In this document: piece after piece, positions 26,701-35,641 of the stretch
Position numbering within the stretch: position 1 is the first letter of the stretch
How the letters are laid out: each line of letters starts with the position of its first letter
Assembly (NCBI RefSeq): GCF_008041835.1
Contig: NZ_VRYE01000003.1
Coordinates: 1 to 38,103, forward strand
DNA: 38,103 bases
Source of the DNA: Ectopseudomonas mendocina
Lineage (GTDB): Bacteria > Pseudomonadota > Gammaproteobacteria > Pseudomonadales > Pseudomonadaceae
Reading direction: 5' to 3'
Program-made: the position numbers and the translations under genes
The notes under the pieces: generated by a model
What the model saw: the letters and a program-made list of their open reading frames with translations, nothing else
Database searches by the model: none
Told to the model about the DNA's origin: nothing

Positions 26701-26792
26701 GGCTGAGGATTAAGAATCGCCGTTTGTTCGGCTGGACTTCCCAGGAGGATGCTGTGGCCAACATCCTCTCAATACCGAACAGGAGTCCCGCC

Positions 26793-28004
26793 ATGAGCAT
26801 GCCCAGTCTTATCACCCTGCCCAACGGCCCGAAGATGCGAGCCACCTTTAGCGTGACGGAGCTCAATCGTCGCCTCGTGATGCTGCGCGCTCAGATGCAA
26901 GTGCAGCAGCTGGACGCGGTGGTGCTGACCTCGATCCACAACGTGAACTACTTCGGTGACTTTCTCTACTGCTCCTTCGGCCGCAGTTATGCGCTGGTGG
27001 TAACTCAGGATCGCTCGACGCTGATCACCACCAACATCGATGGCGGCCAGGGCTATCGGCGCAGCCTGGGCGACAACCTGATCTACACAGACTGGCAGCG
27101 CGACAACTACTTCCGCGCCGTGCGCGAGACCGTACCGCAGGGCGCCCGCCGTGTCGGCCTGGAGTTCGATCACGTAAGCCTCGACCATCGTCGCAAGTTC
27201 GACACCGCCCTGGCAGGAGTAGAGTTCCTCGACGTGGCGGCGACCACCATGCGCATGCGCATGGTCAAGTCCGCCGAGGAAATCGAGTTGATCAAGATTG
27301 GCGCAGCGGTGGCCGACATCGGCGGCGGCGCCTGCGTTGAGGCGATCGCCGAGGGCGTGCCGGAGTACGAGGTTGCGTTGGCAGCCACCACTGCGATGAC
27401 CCGCGAGATTGCCCGCCGCGTACCGCACGGCGAGCTGCGCGATACCTGGACCTGGTTCCAGTCAGGGTTGAACACCGACGGCGCACACAACCCGGTCACT
27501 ACCCGCCGGGTGCAGCGCGGCGACATTCTCTCGCTCAACTGCTTTCCGATGATCGCCGGCTACTACACGGCACTTGAGCGCACCCTGTTTTTCGGCGAGC
27601 CGAGCGAACGCCACCTTAAACTGTGGGAGATCAATTGCCAGGTGCACAAGCGCGGCCTCGAGCTGATCCGCCCCGGCGTGCGCTGCTGCGACATCGCCGC
27701 CGAGCTGAACGAGATCTACCGTGAGCACGATCTGCTGCAGTACCGTACCTTTGGCTACGGCCACTCTTTTGGCGTGCTCAGTCACTACTATGGGCGCGAG
27801 GCGGGGCTTGAACTGCGGGAGGATATCGAGACGGTGCTCGAGCCGGGTATGGTCGTGTCAATGGAACCGATGATTATGCTACCCGAAGGCCAGGCTGGTG
27901 CTGGCGGCTATCGCGAGCATGACATTTTAGTCGTTCAAGCGCATGGCGCCGATAACATTACCGGTTTCCCTTTCGGCCCGCAGCACAACATCCTCGGAGC
28001 CTAA
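26793..28004 (+). CDS. Creatinase (creatine amidinohydrolase)
   Basis: The 403-residue cytoplasmic enzyme belongs to the pita-bread (M24-like) fold and should hydrolyse creatine to sarcosine and urea. It resembles P. putida creatinase along its whole length, as I remember that sequence: NYFGDFLYCSFGRSYALVVT, IYTDWQRDNYF, TWTWFQSGLNTDGAHNPVTTR, LNCFPMIAGYYTALERTLF, TFGYGHSFGVLSHYYGREAGLELREDI and EPMIMLPEG. The catalytic general base His232 falls at exactly residue 232 here. The ATG at 26793 has AGGAG upstream. Sarcosine oxidase is not in this window, so sarcosine would have to be used by genes elsewhere. Confidence 0.94.
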   Translation: MSMPSLITLPNGPKMRATFSVTELNRRLVMLRAQMQVQQLDAVVLTSIHNVNYFGDFLYCSFGRSYALVVTQDRSTLITTNIDGGQGYRRSLGDNLIYTDWQRDNYFRAVRETVPQGARRVGLEFDHVSLDHRRKFDTALAGVEFLDVAATTMRMRMVKSAEEIELIKIGAAVADIGGGACVEAIAEGVPEYEVALAATTAMTREIARRVPHGELRDTWTWFQSGLNTDGAHNPVTTRRVQRGDILSLNCFPMIAGYYTALERTLFFGEPSERHLKLWEINCQVHKRGLELIRPGVRCCDIAAELNEIYREHDLLQYRTFGYGHSFGVLSHYYGREAGLELREDIETVLEPGMVVSMEPMIMLPEGQAGAGGYREHDILVVQAHGADNITGFPFGPQHNILGA

Positions 28005-28078
28005 AGTATGCTTACGGTTGCCAGCACCTTAATTACCTCTAGGTTACAAGTCTGGCAGCCGTGCGAGGCAAGTAACAG

Positions 28079-28250
28079 TCATGCGTGCTGGCTGCGGACG
28101 GATAAATCGCGTTCTGAACGTTGTTGCGCGCTTTCTTCCATGACGGTCATATTGGCAAAGGTTTCTGAAAACGAGCCTACCAAGTTAACTCGCTGTTTCA
28201 TGGCACGTATTTATCCTGGCAGGTGAACCTCATTTCAAGGTCCGGCTAGT
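28079..28250 (-). pseudogene. Relic of a second jetA gene start with its upstream region
   Basis: Read leftwards from 28150 the relic encodes MTVMEESAQQRSERDLSVRS and three more residues before a stop at 28079-28081. This aligns with the first 22 residues of the intact JetA (MAVMEESAQQRSERYVSARS...), with 18 identical. Similarity also extends about 100 bp upstream (28151-28250 against 35467-35562). It breaks off abruptly at about 28083, beside the creatinase cassette. The rest of 28005-28422 holds no recognisable gene, only a short open fragment from 28297 that runs into the att copy. Confidence 0.85.
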
Positions 28251-28422
28251 GGTCAAAATCGATATCCCGGATTTCGTTTTTTGCCGCCAAGAATAACTGC
28301 CCTCAGATGTCGTTATTAGCTTTAAACTGCAAGACACAGTAGAAGACGAAAGCCTTGCAGTGCGGCACTTAGAGGCATTTTTGAACGCTTACCGCCAACC
28401 AAGATTCCTGTACGTTATTAGT

Positions 28423-28470
28423 CTCCGAAGGCAAGGGTCGTGGGTTCGAATCCCGCCTGGTGCGCCATAT
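28423..28470 (+). repeat. Second att site: 3' half of tRNA-Arg, direct repeat copy 2
   Basis: This is the 48-bp copy of 19804-19851 with two substitutions. It lacks the 5' half of a tRNA, so it is not a gene. It marks the right end of island 1 and, given the phased repeats that follow, probably the left end of a second island. Confidence 0.92.
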
Positions 28471-28612
28471 CTCCTTGATTCACAAGTTTTCCCACAAGAC
28501 CTTTCCGATTCGATTACCGAATTGGCTGCCCCTTCCAGAATCTACTCCAAGTGCAACCATCGCACATCAATGAGCACTGCCCTCAACGCACCTTTTTGAC
28601 TGCTTTTCGGCC

Positions 28613-28640
28613 TGTGCCAATTTTGTGCCGAATCCGTGCC
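28613..28640. repeat. Three phased TGTGCC repeats beside the second att site
   Basis: TGTGCC at 28613, TGTGCC at 28624 and CGTGCC at 28635 have the same 11-bp period as the repeats at 19895-19923. They look like arm-type sites of a related integrase, although no integrase gene follows. The remaining bases of 28471-28756 show no gene. Confidence 0.6.
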
Positions 28641-28740
28641 ACGTAGTTTGCTCACTTGTAAAAGACATGCCACTCCGGGAGTACTAGCTCGTCGCTCCTT
28701 GGCTCATACGGACAGCGATTATCAGTGCGTCCACCGGCAA

Positions 28741-28754
28741 GGCGTGCGCACGCC
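28741..28754 (-). other. Perfect palindrome just past jetD
   Basis: GGCGTGCGCACGCC is fully self-complementary and lies 2 nt downstream of the jetD stop. There is no T-run, so a terminator role is uncertain. Confidence 0.4.
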
Positions 28755-28756
28755 AC

Positions 28757-29932
28757 TTACAGTGGATCACCCAGCAGTTGCAGGCTCTTTCGAGCCCACT
28801 GCTCGATAGCGCGCTCAACTTGTTCCTTTGGCAGGTACTCCTGCTCAAGACGTCCTCGCTCTTGCACCAGCAGATACCGATAGAAATCCGCTTCGTCAGC
28901 CAGCAAACCAGGTGGGGCCGACTCCCGCGCTTTGGCCGGCTCGACGACTGCGCTCACCGGTGAGTGCTGTTCAAACAGCTCTTGCTTCATTAATAGTGCT
29001 TCGACTGCTGGTTGATGGAGTCTCGCTCGCGCCAGCATCAGCAAGCCCCAGGTATCCATATCGCCCCAGTATGCGATCTGTTTCCCGACCAGGTGCGCGG
29101 ACGCTAGCCACTGCAAATCGAGTCCTGAGCCCAGCACAGCCAGGGTGTCCGGTAAGTTCTCAGGCAGCAAGTGAATGCATTGCTCATTTTCCACCACGAG
29201 CAACCGTGAACCGGGAAGTAGGGTTTCGGCCAGTTCCGCAGTTGTGAGCCTAAGCCGCTTGAAGGGCAACAGCTCAGGCTGAAGGGGGACGACCAGAACC
29301 CAATGACTGCTTTCTTCAAAGGCATCCAGAAAAATCGTCAGGCCTTGCTCGGACGCCGCGCCTTCGAAGCGCTCATCTAAGAGCTTGGTCAGCAAGCTGG
29401 CGTTGCGCTCGAAAAACTTGGTATCCACGCCGTGCTCGGCAAGCAGGCGCAGTGGTCGGCCTCGGGCACAGCCTGGTGACAGTTGGGTGGCGAGTCGCGC
29501 CGTGGCGACGACTTCTTCAGCGGGCTTCGCCAACCACAGGCTGCGTTGAGCCACCAGCAGTGCATGAAAGGCACTGTCTACCCGTTCGACCAGATATTCG
29601 AGTTGAGCGTATTCCTGGCTGACCGCTGAATCATTGGCTGCGGCAATCCATTCCGAGGGGCTGTGCAAGTGCCAACGTATCGGCAAGGAAATGGGGGCCA
29701 GCCCTGCTCGGTAGCTGACGGGTTGCCAGTCGACTGTACCCACGTTCACGCTCCGCCAGTTCTCCACATGCCGGAGCACCGCCTGAATGTTGTCAGTGAA
29801 CAGGCGTGGCGAAGGTTTGCCGATGTTGAGGGTTTGCGGCCAGCTAGCGGGATTGAGCAAGCGCTCCAATCGCACGCTGGAGCGCTGCCATTGCCTGGCC
29901 AGGCTGCGACTGATGTCAGTGGGCGACTTCAT
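28757..29932 (-). CDS. jetD: Wadjet nuclease subunit JetD (TOPRIM, topoisomerase VI-A-like)
   Basis: The 391-residue protein has an N-terminal DUF3322-like part (about 1-190) and a C-terminal DUF2220/TOPRIM part. TOPRIM acidic residues are visible in VVENE (247-250, Glu) and YWGDMDTWG (288-296, two Asp), and RLEQEYLP (361-368) matches the family C terminus. JetD is the nuclease that cuts small circular DNA after loop extrusion by JetABC. The ATG at 29932 (MKSPTDISRSLARQW) overlaps the end of jetC by 17 nt, which implies coupled translation; an upstream start at 29965 is possible. All expected acidic residues are present, so it looks active. Confidence 0.93.
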   Translation of the reverse strand: MKSPTDISRSLARQWQRSSVRLERLLNPASWPQTLNIGKPSPRLFTDNIQAVLRHVENWRSVNVGTVDWQPVSYRAGLAPISLPIRWHLHSPSEWIAAANDSAVSQEYAQLEYLVERVDSAFHALLVAQRSLWLAKPAEEVVATARLATQLSPGCARGRPLRLLAEHGVDTKFFERNASLLTKLLDERFEGAASEQGLTIFLDAFEESSHWVLVVPLQPELLPFKRLRLTTAELAETLLPGSRLLVVENEQCIHLLPENLPDTLAVLGSGLDLQWLASAHLVGKQIAYWGDMDTWGLLMLARARLHQPAVEALLMKQELFEQHSPVSAVVEPAKARESAPPGLLADEADFYRYLLVQERGRLEQEYLPKEQVERAIEQWARKSLQLLGDPL

Positions 29933-32900
29933 ACATGGCCTTGATGCGCTGTTGATGATGTTCATCCAACGCTTCCCAGCTCAGGGAAACCAGGCTGGAC
30001 TCCACGCCGCGCCGATGAACGACGACTGCCGAACGCGTATGGTGGCGCAACAGGCGCATTTCCTTGTTGGGGGTGATGAAGACAGCGTGCAGGCCGAACT
30101 CCCTCAGTGCCGCGATGATCCGACCGGCAACCGCATGGGAGCTGCGGGAAAACGCCTCGTCAAGCACTATGGTGCCGAACAACGGCCGGCTGCTGCCGTC
30201 GGGACAGAGCGCATAGCTGAGGGAAGCGGTCAGTACATAGGAGGCGATGATCTCCTTCTCGCCACCACTACCGCCCTGAGAACCTGTTCGGGTCTCGATG
30301 ACATTCTTGCTTTCTCGATCGATCACCGATACCGCGAACTCCAGGCGGAAGCGCGGATCCAGAAGTGCCTTGGCGCCCTGATTCCTGCTGTGTTCGCAGG
30401 CGTCTTTAAGCAGGCCAACGAGCTCCTGCAATGCCTTGTAATGGCTCTCGCCTTCATCATCGATGAAACGCGCCGAGTTCAGTTGGCGCTGAGCCTGTTG
30501 CAAGGTGCGCAGGCTTTCATGGATGACCTTTTTCGCCACCAAACGCAGGTAGCGTCCAGGCTGAAAGTCGACACGCTGCATCGTGCTGTTGAGGTCATCC
30601 AGACGCTCCTCGATCACCGCGACTTCATGGTCGATATAGCTCAGTAACTGGGTGACGCCATCATCCGAGGAACGATTGAGGTATTCCAAGAAGCGCTTGA
30701 GTTTCTCGGGCAGGGCTTCCTCGGTCAGTACACGTAGCCGCTCCAGATACCTGGGTACGTCCACCAGTTCTCGCCCGACCTCTGACAGCGCGCCGGTATC
30801 GACCTTCAGGGCGTCGGACATACGTTTGGCAAGCTCGGATTTCTGATCGCCCAGTTTCTCGCTCAGGGTTTTGAGCTGCCCTTGCAGCTCACGCGTATGC
30901 TGGCGCTCCAGCTCGACAATATCGCCGAGGTCATCTGCCGCCAGGGTCGGGAAGTGCGCTTGCGCCAACTCACGCTGCGTATCGCTCAGCCCCTTCTCGG
31001 CGCCGCGATAGGCCTTACGGGTACCGGATGCGGCCTGCTCGAACTGCATTTTCAACTGACCGCACTGCTCGATAAGTCGTTGCCTCTGTCGGTCCAGAGA
31101 GTCCAGCAGCACCTCGGCTTGATCCAGTTCAGCCTTGATCATGGCAAGATCGGAATCGGGGCGCGTCAGGGTTTCGAGCTGAGCATGCAGCGACGCAAGC
31201 TGACGCTCGGCGCCCGGCAAATCAATCTCCTCGAACTGCAGTTCTTCGACGCGCTGCAGCAGCGAAGCTTGATCCTCCAACTTGCGGGCATCGCCCTGGG
31301 CAGCGTCCAAGTCCAGCTTGGCAGGCGCGAGCTGTTGATTGACCTCGCCAATCTGCTCGGCCAAAAAGGCCAGACGGTCGCGGTTATCGAAGCCGGTCAA
31401 CCAGTCTTCATCCAGGCGCTTCTGATCCTGCTTGTCGAAGAAGCGCTCTTTGCCCGACATCAGTCCCTGGGCCGTCATGGCGTGCGGGGTATGCCGTAAT
31501 TGCTCCGGGCTTTCCACGCAGTGGCGGTCGTTTTCCGCCAGTAGTGCCTTTACCGTCTCTCGGTACGGATGCTCCTTGAAAGTCAGCTTGCGGGTATAAC
31601 CATCGTCGAAGAACACCGGGCGCGACGACGGCTCCTTGACCTCAAGCAAGCGCACATGCAAGCGGTTGTGCCTTTGGTTCACCCAGCGCAGTGCAGCCTC
31701 GGACGCGCCCTGCGGAACCAGGATACGCAGGCGGTGGCTGCCGATTGCCCGCTCGATGGCACCCCGCCAAGCCAGCTCCTCGGGCTTGACCTGCACCAGT
31801 TCGGCGACGAAAGGCAGGGCCGATTCATCGACGCCAAGCGCCTGCGCCAGATCCCCTCGAAAAGCATGAAAATGCCCAGGCAGGTTCGAGCCTGGCCGTC
31901 GTTCAACCTCGGCACGCTCCTGCTGCAAGCTCTGCAGGCGGCCATTGAGCTCCTGCTGAACGAGACCTGCATCGAACGCCTTTTGCCGCGCCTCAGTAAT
32001 GTGCTGAGCCAGTATTTCCAGACGTGCCACGATCTGCTGCTGATTTTCCTCGAGCGCGGCAGCCGATAACTCATCCGCGAGGCCAAGCCCCTTGACCAAG
32101 CGTTGGTACTGCTCGGCTTTAAGGCTTCGCTTATCACGCTCCCTGACCCAATCCGCAATGCGCCCGCGTAATTGATCTATCCCTGCGCCACCTACGCGCA
32201 GGTAGCGCTGACGATGTTGATCGACCACGCCCTTCTGGGTTTCAAGCTGCCCCCTGCATTGCGCCTGATCCAGTTCGGCCTTTTTGTACGCCGTCTCCAG
32301 CCTGTTGGTTTCGGCCAACCACAGGCGATACCCCTGTTCGGCGAACCAGACTGGGAGAATGCCTTCGAGCGCCTGTTTGTCCTGCAACTGCTCTTGCAAG
32401 GCCTGGTAACGCTCCCAGCCATCGGCGACCGGTTGCAATGAGCGCTGCTGCTTTCTGGCGGTTTCCAGTTCTCGGTGAATGTCGGTCAGGTCATCGAAAC
32501 TAGTAGCGACCTCGGCAGCCCGCGCGAAAGCGGAGCGGTCATCGAGCACCAACTCGCGAAAGATCTCATCAATGCTGTTGAGCTGCTTCAGGCCGGCAGC
32601 GCGGTTGAGCAAGGTGAAGGCGTTTTCACCCACCTCGAAGTAATCCCTGAGCCTGGCCAGAAAGGCTTTCTTGCTGGGATAAGGCCAGATACCCGTGCCA
32701 TCCTTCTCCATCTGACGCAGCGCCCGCATGCCGCCTGCGTGATGCTGGCTGAGCCAATGCTCCAGCGTCTGCTCGGGGGACTCGCTCAACAGCCAGAGTT
32801 TTTTCAGATCGGACGCCGAGGAGCTGGTGCCCTCGAACCAGAGCACAGCGCCCAGGCGTACCTGCGCACCGTCACGCTCGAGCGTAGCGGCAATGGCGGT

Positions 32901-33221
32901 AACCGTCTTACCCTGGCGCGCGATATGCGATTGCTCCACACCTCCGTCCCCAGGGCCGGTGACGCCGCGCACATAGGACACTAGATCGCGGTCGCTTTCG
33001 TGCCCGCCCGTGGAGGCCAGGTTGTAGCGCGGATTGGCGCACAGCAAGGTCATCAGCGCATCCACCAGGGTCGTTTTACCGCTCCCCGTCGGGCCGATCA
33101 CGGCGGTGCCGGAAGGATCGATCTCGGCACGGTGATAGCCATGAAAGCCGCCCCAGTTATAGAGTTCTATGCTGCTGAGAATGAAGGTCTCGCTGTCACG
33201 CCAGAGCAGTGCTTGCTTCAC
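29916..33221 (-). CDS. jetC: Wadjet SMC-like ATPase JetC (MukB-type)
   Basis: The 1101-residue SMC-like motor has Walker A GPTGSGKTT (43-51), long coiled-coil arms (about 230-440 and 600-870) around a central hinge-like region, an ABC signature GGSGGEKE (983-990) and Walker B TIVLDEAFS (1017-1025), followed by a D-loop. Both head halves are complete. In the Wadjet complex it extrudes DNA loops with JetA and JetB to recognise small circles. It starts with GTG 33221, whose GTGA overlaps the jetB stop, and overlaps jetD at its end. Length is typical for type I JetC. Confidence 0.95.
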   Translation of the reverse strand: MKQALLWRDSETFILSSIELYNWGGFHGYHRAEIDPSGTAVIGPTGSGKTTLVDALMTLLCANPRYNLASTGGHESDRDLVSYVRGVTGPGDGGVEQSHIARQGKTVTAIAATLERDGAQVRLGAVLWFEGTSSSASDLKKLWLLSESPEQTLEHWLSQHHAGGMRALRQMEKDGTGIWPYPSKKAFLARLRDYFEVGENAFTLLNRAAGLKQLNSIDEIFRELVLDDRSAFARAAEVATSFDDLTDIHRELETARKQQRSLQPVADGWERYQALQEQLQDKQALEGILPVWFAEQGYRLWLAETNRLETAYKKAELDQAQCRGQLETQKGVVDQHRQRYLRVGGAGIDQLRGRIADWVRERDKRSLKAEQYQRLVKGLGLADELSAAALEENQQQIVARLEILAQHITEARQKAFDAGLVQQELNGRLQSLQQERAEVERRPGSNLPGHFHAFRGDLAQALGVDESALPFVAELVQVKPEELAWRGAIERAIGSHRLRILVPQGASEAALRWVNQRHNRLHVRLLEVKEPSSRPVFFDDGYTRKLTFKEHPYRETVKALLAENDRHCVESPEQLRHTPHAMTAQGLMSGKERFFDKQDQKRLDEDWLTGFDNRDRLAFLAEQIGEVNQQLAPAKLDLDAAQGDARKLEDQASLLQRVEELQFEEIDLPGAERQLASLHAQLETLTRPDSDLAMIKAELDQAEVLLDSLDRQRQRLIEQCGQLKMQFEQAASGTRKAYRGAEKGLSDTQRELAQAHFPTLAADDLGDIVELERQHTRELQGQLKTLSEKLGDQKSELAKRMSDALKVDTGALSEVGRELVDVPRYLERLRVLTEEALPEKLKRFLEYLNRSSDDGVTQLLSYIDHEVAVIEERLDDLNSTMQRVDFQPGRYLRLVAKKVIHESLRTLQQAQRQLNSARFIDDEGESHYKALQELVGLLKDACEHSRNQGAKALLDPRFRLEFAVSVIDRESKNVIETRTGSQGGSGGEKEIIASYVLTASLSYALCPDGSSRPLFGTIVLDEAFSRSSHAVAGRIIAALREFGLHAVFITPNKEMRLLRHHTRSAVVVHRRGVESSLVSLSWEALDEHHQQRIKAMYEVAH

Positions 33222-33955
33222 GCCTCATCCTCCTCAGCACCAGCAGCCGGGGTAACCGCGCCCTCCACCTGCTCGCGCAGCCAGGCCACCAGAGCCTGTA
33301 GGTTCTCCGGGTTGGCCAAGTGGGTAATGATGGGGCGGATGATGACGCGATCATGAGCGTCCAGGGCCGACACCAGGCCATGCCCCTTGAGCTGGTCCAG
33401 CAGCGTGATGACGCGATTGCGCTCCTTAGCCTCACTGCCCAGCTCGCCCAGGTAAACCTGCAATTGCGGAATCAGCTCATCAACAGCTACCAGTGCCTGA
33501 GTGGCGCCCGTACCGCTTTCCTGTTCGTAGGCGATGAAATGCTGGCGCAGAATGGCGATCAGCAGGGACTGCTCCAGGTTCAGCCTTTGCCTGCGCACGA
33601 GGGGGTGCGACCAGTCATCCTGCTCGGCTACCTCGCCCTGGCGAACGGTGACGAACACCAGCCCGCGAACCTCATCGACCCCCATGGCCAGATCGAGGGG
33701 TTCCAGAATTGTGTCGACCGCCTCGAGATTGGCAAGCGCCGAGCGATACAGATTGGGCTTGTGACTTTCTTCCAGCAGCCCGTACTTGAGCATTTCCTGT
33801 GCGGCCTCACGTACCCGCTGCGGCGTGCGCCGCTCATCGACCTGTATAGCGGGCTGTTCATCCGCCATGCCGTCATCCAACGCCACGGGCTCCGCCGTCA
33901 GCTCCGTTTCGTCGGCGCCAGAGGCGCCTGCCATTCGATCGAAGATCCCTGCCAT
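33218..33955 (-). CDS. jetB: Wadjet kite subunit JetB (MukE-like, DUF4194)
   Basis: The 245-residue protein has an acidic, probably disordered N terminus (about 1-40) followed by winged-helix-rich DUF4194 sequence (RRTPQRVREAAQEMLKYGLLEESHKPNLYRSALANLEAVDTILEPLDL). It matches the kite subunit that links JetA to the JetC heads. The ATG at 33955 (MAGIFDRMAG) lies 2 nt after the jetA stop; an in-frame start five codons earlier lies inside jetA. It overlaps jetC by 4 nt. Confidence 0.92.
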   Translation of the reverse strand: MAGIFDRMAGASGADETELTAEPVALDDGMADEQPAIQVDERRTPQRVREAAQEMLKYGLLEESHKPNLYRSALANLEAVDTILEPLDLAMGVDEVRGLVFVTVRQGEVAEQDDWSHPLVRRQRLNLEQSLLIAILRQHFIAYEQESGTGATQALVAVDELIPQLQVYLGELGSEAKERNRVITLLDQLKGHGLVSALDAHDRVIIRPIITHLANPENLQALVAWLREQVEGAVTPAAGAEEDEA

Positions 33956-33957
33956 GC

Positions 33958-35466
33958 TCACAACTCCCAATCGATGTCCTTGAGTGCCTCGTGGTCGAGC
34001 CCGACATAAGGCAGATTGAAGCGCCAGCGTTGCTCATCCTCGTCAACCAGCTCCACGAGCTTACGCGTCTCTGTCAGCACCTCGATACCCGCCTCGCGCG
34101 CCATCGCCAGCCAGAGCGCAAAGGTTTCCAGGTCGTGAGCGGGTGGAAGCAAAGACGCAAGCTCGCCGAGACTCACAGGACGCCCCTGCTCCGCCAGCAC
34201 AGCCAGGGTGTCATGAATCAGCGCTTCACGATCCAGCCCGTCGAAAGCATCCCAGAAGTCATCATCAATCTGCTCCAACCCCGCAGGCTTCAAACTCAGA
34301 TCCAGCTCGCCCGTATCATCGTCATCCAGAGTCTTGAAGCGCAGACGCTCGATTGCCGGGACCCCGGTAATGGCGACGCCAACCGCTGGTAAACAGACAG
34401 ACTTACGGCGCTCTGATTGACGTTGCCAGTCGACGCTGAGCGCCAGATTGAAGAAGTCGTTGAGTAACTGGCCGACGCGATGATGCTCGGCGGCCAGCCC
34501 CGTCTTCATGAAGCCGCGAACATCACGCTCGCTTCGGGCGCGCGCCTGGAGCACAGCCTGCGACTCCCGAACCAGGCGTAACGCCAACCAACGCAGCTCA
34601 CGCTGCTGGGGACGATTCAGAGCCTTTGGAACCGCTGGATGACGAAGGATGGTGCGCAAGCGCTCACGCATGGCCTCCAGCTCAGCGGACTGCCTCAGTT
34701 GCTGCTGGAAGCTTTCAAAGACACGCCCTTCCGGCGTGTTGAGTAGGGCATCTTGCCCGTCCAACAACCGATCGACGATTTCTCCACGGTGAGACTGCTC
34801 GCTGATGATGGAGTGTCGAAGGGCGCGATCCGCCTCGCGCCAAGAGTCTTCAACTCGTCGAAAGTCCGCGCGTAGGCTGGTGGCCAGGCTATACACCTCG
34901 CGTATGCCCTCTATCGCCTGCGCTTCATCCAGCACGATGACGTGGCCAGCTTCTACCTGCGCTAGCTCGTGCTCCAAATCCTGGATTCGGCGGCGCAGGC
35001 TGGCAATACGGCCAGTTGGGCTGGGGTTCAGCCCCGTTTCCAGGTTTTCGATCTCGCGCTGAACCACCGAAAGGCGAGATGACGTGGAGGTCATGATCCG
35101 ACTATCCAACGAATCGACGAACTGGATGGCGGACTCCAACGCGTCGGTTGCATAGATACGGCCCTCTCGCTCTACGACGAGGCGCCGCTTGATCCATTCA
35201 CGAAGTTCACGACCTGCTTGGAGATGCGTTGCATCTGGGTCGATTTCGTAAAGCTCCTGGCTGGCATAAGCAGCCAGCATTTCGGACAGCGCTTGCAGCG
35301 CATCCTCCATGGGGATCCCATCATGCGCCCGCTCGAACAGAGTGCGCAGGCAGCCCAATACGAGCGGAGCACGCCGCGAGGCAAGCAAAAGCCACGCGGG
35401 GTGCTGGCTGCGGGCAGATACATAGCGTTCTGAACGCTGTTGCGCGCTTTCTTCCATGACGGCCAC
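33958..35466 (-). CDS. jetA: Wadjet kleisin subunit JetA (MukF-like, DUF3375)
   Basis: The 502-residue protein is the first gene of the operon. It opens with a winged-helix region (about 20-100: PAWLLLASRRAPLVLGCLRTLFERAHDGIPMEDALQALSEMLA) typical of DUF3375, then a helical and coiled-coil middle (about 135-330) and a C-terminal winged helix (about 425-500). It is the kleisin that bridges the JetC heads. GTG 35466 and ATG 35457 are both possible starts. The relic copy at 28150 has ATG at the position of the GTG, which supports the longer form. No clear Shine-Dalgarno or textbook promoter is visible upstream. Confidence 0.93.
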   Translation of the reverse strand: MAVMEESAQQRSERYVSARSQHPAWLLLASRRAPLVLGCLRTLFERAHDGIPMEDALQALSEMLAAYASQELYEIDPDATHLQAGRELREWIKRRLVVEREGRIYATDALESAIQFVDSLDSRIMTSTSSRLSVVQREIENLETGLNPSPTGRIASLRRRIQDLEHELAQVEAGHVIVLDEAQAIEGIREVYSLATSLRADFRRVEDSWREADRALRHSIISEQSHRGEIVDRLLDGQDALLNTPEGRVFESFQQQLRQSAELEAMRERLRTILRHPAVPKALNRPQQRELRWLALRLVRESQAVLQARARSERDVRGFMKTGLAAEHHRVGQLLNDFFNLALSVDWQRQSERRKSVCLPAVGVAITGVPAIERLRFKTLDDDDTGELDLSLKPAGLEQIDDDFWDAFDGLDREALIHDTLAVLAEQGRPVSLGELASLLPPAHDLETFALWLAMAREAGIEVLTETRKLVELVDEDEQRWRFNLPYVGLDHEALKDIDWEL

Positions 35467-35579
35467 ATTGACAAGAGTTATCTGAGAGCGAGCTTACCAA
35501 GCTACCCGCTGCCTCATGATACGTATTTGTCCTGGCGGGTGGGCTTCGTTTAATGGTCCGCAGGAGCTGCGTCATTCGA

Positions 35580-35617
35580 ACTCAACAACCACCGACTGAA
35601 GTCGGTGGTTGTTGAGT
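35580..35617. repeat. Perfect hairpin with 18-bp arms
   Basis: ACTCAACAACCACCGACT and its exact reverse complement flank just GA. It lies between the jetA upstream region and the truncated IS66 element. No T-run follows on either strand. It could be the end of an IS200/IS605-like element or a REP sequence; neither is proven. Confidence 0.85.
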
Positions 35618-35641
35618 CCAATTCCTCTCGTCCCGAGCGTG

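Noticed and set aside
28423..28470. A second tRNA-Arg gene
   Set aside because: Only the 3' half is present, and the variable region carries two substitutions; there is no acceptor 5' strand or D arm.
28360..28599. A 79-codon frame spanning the second att site
   Set aside because: It reads through the tRNA fragment and has no family match by eye; the part before the att site may be a gene remnant but cannot be named.
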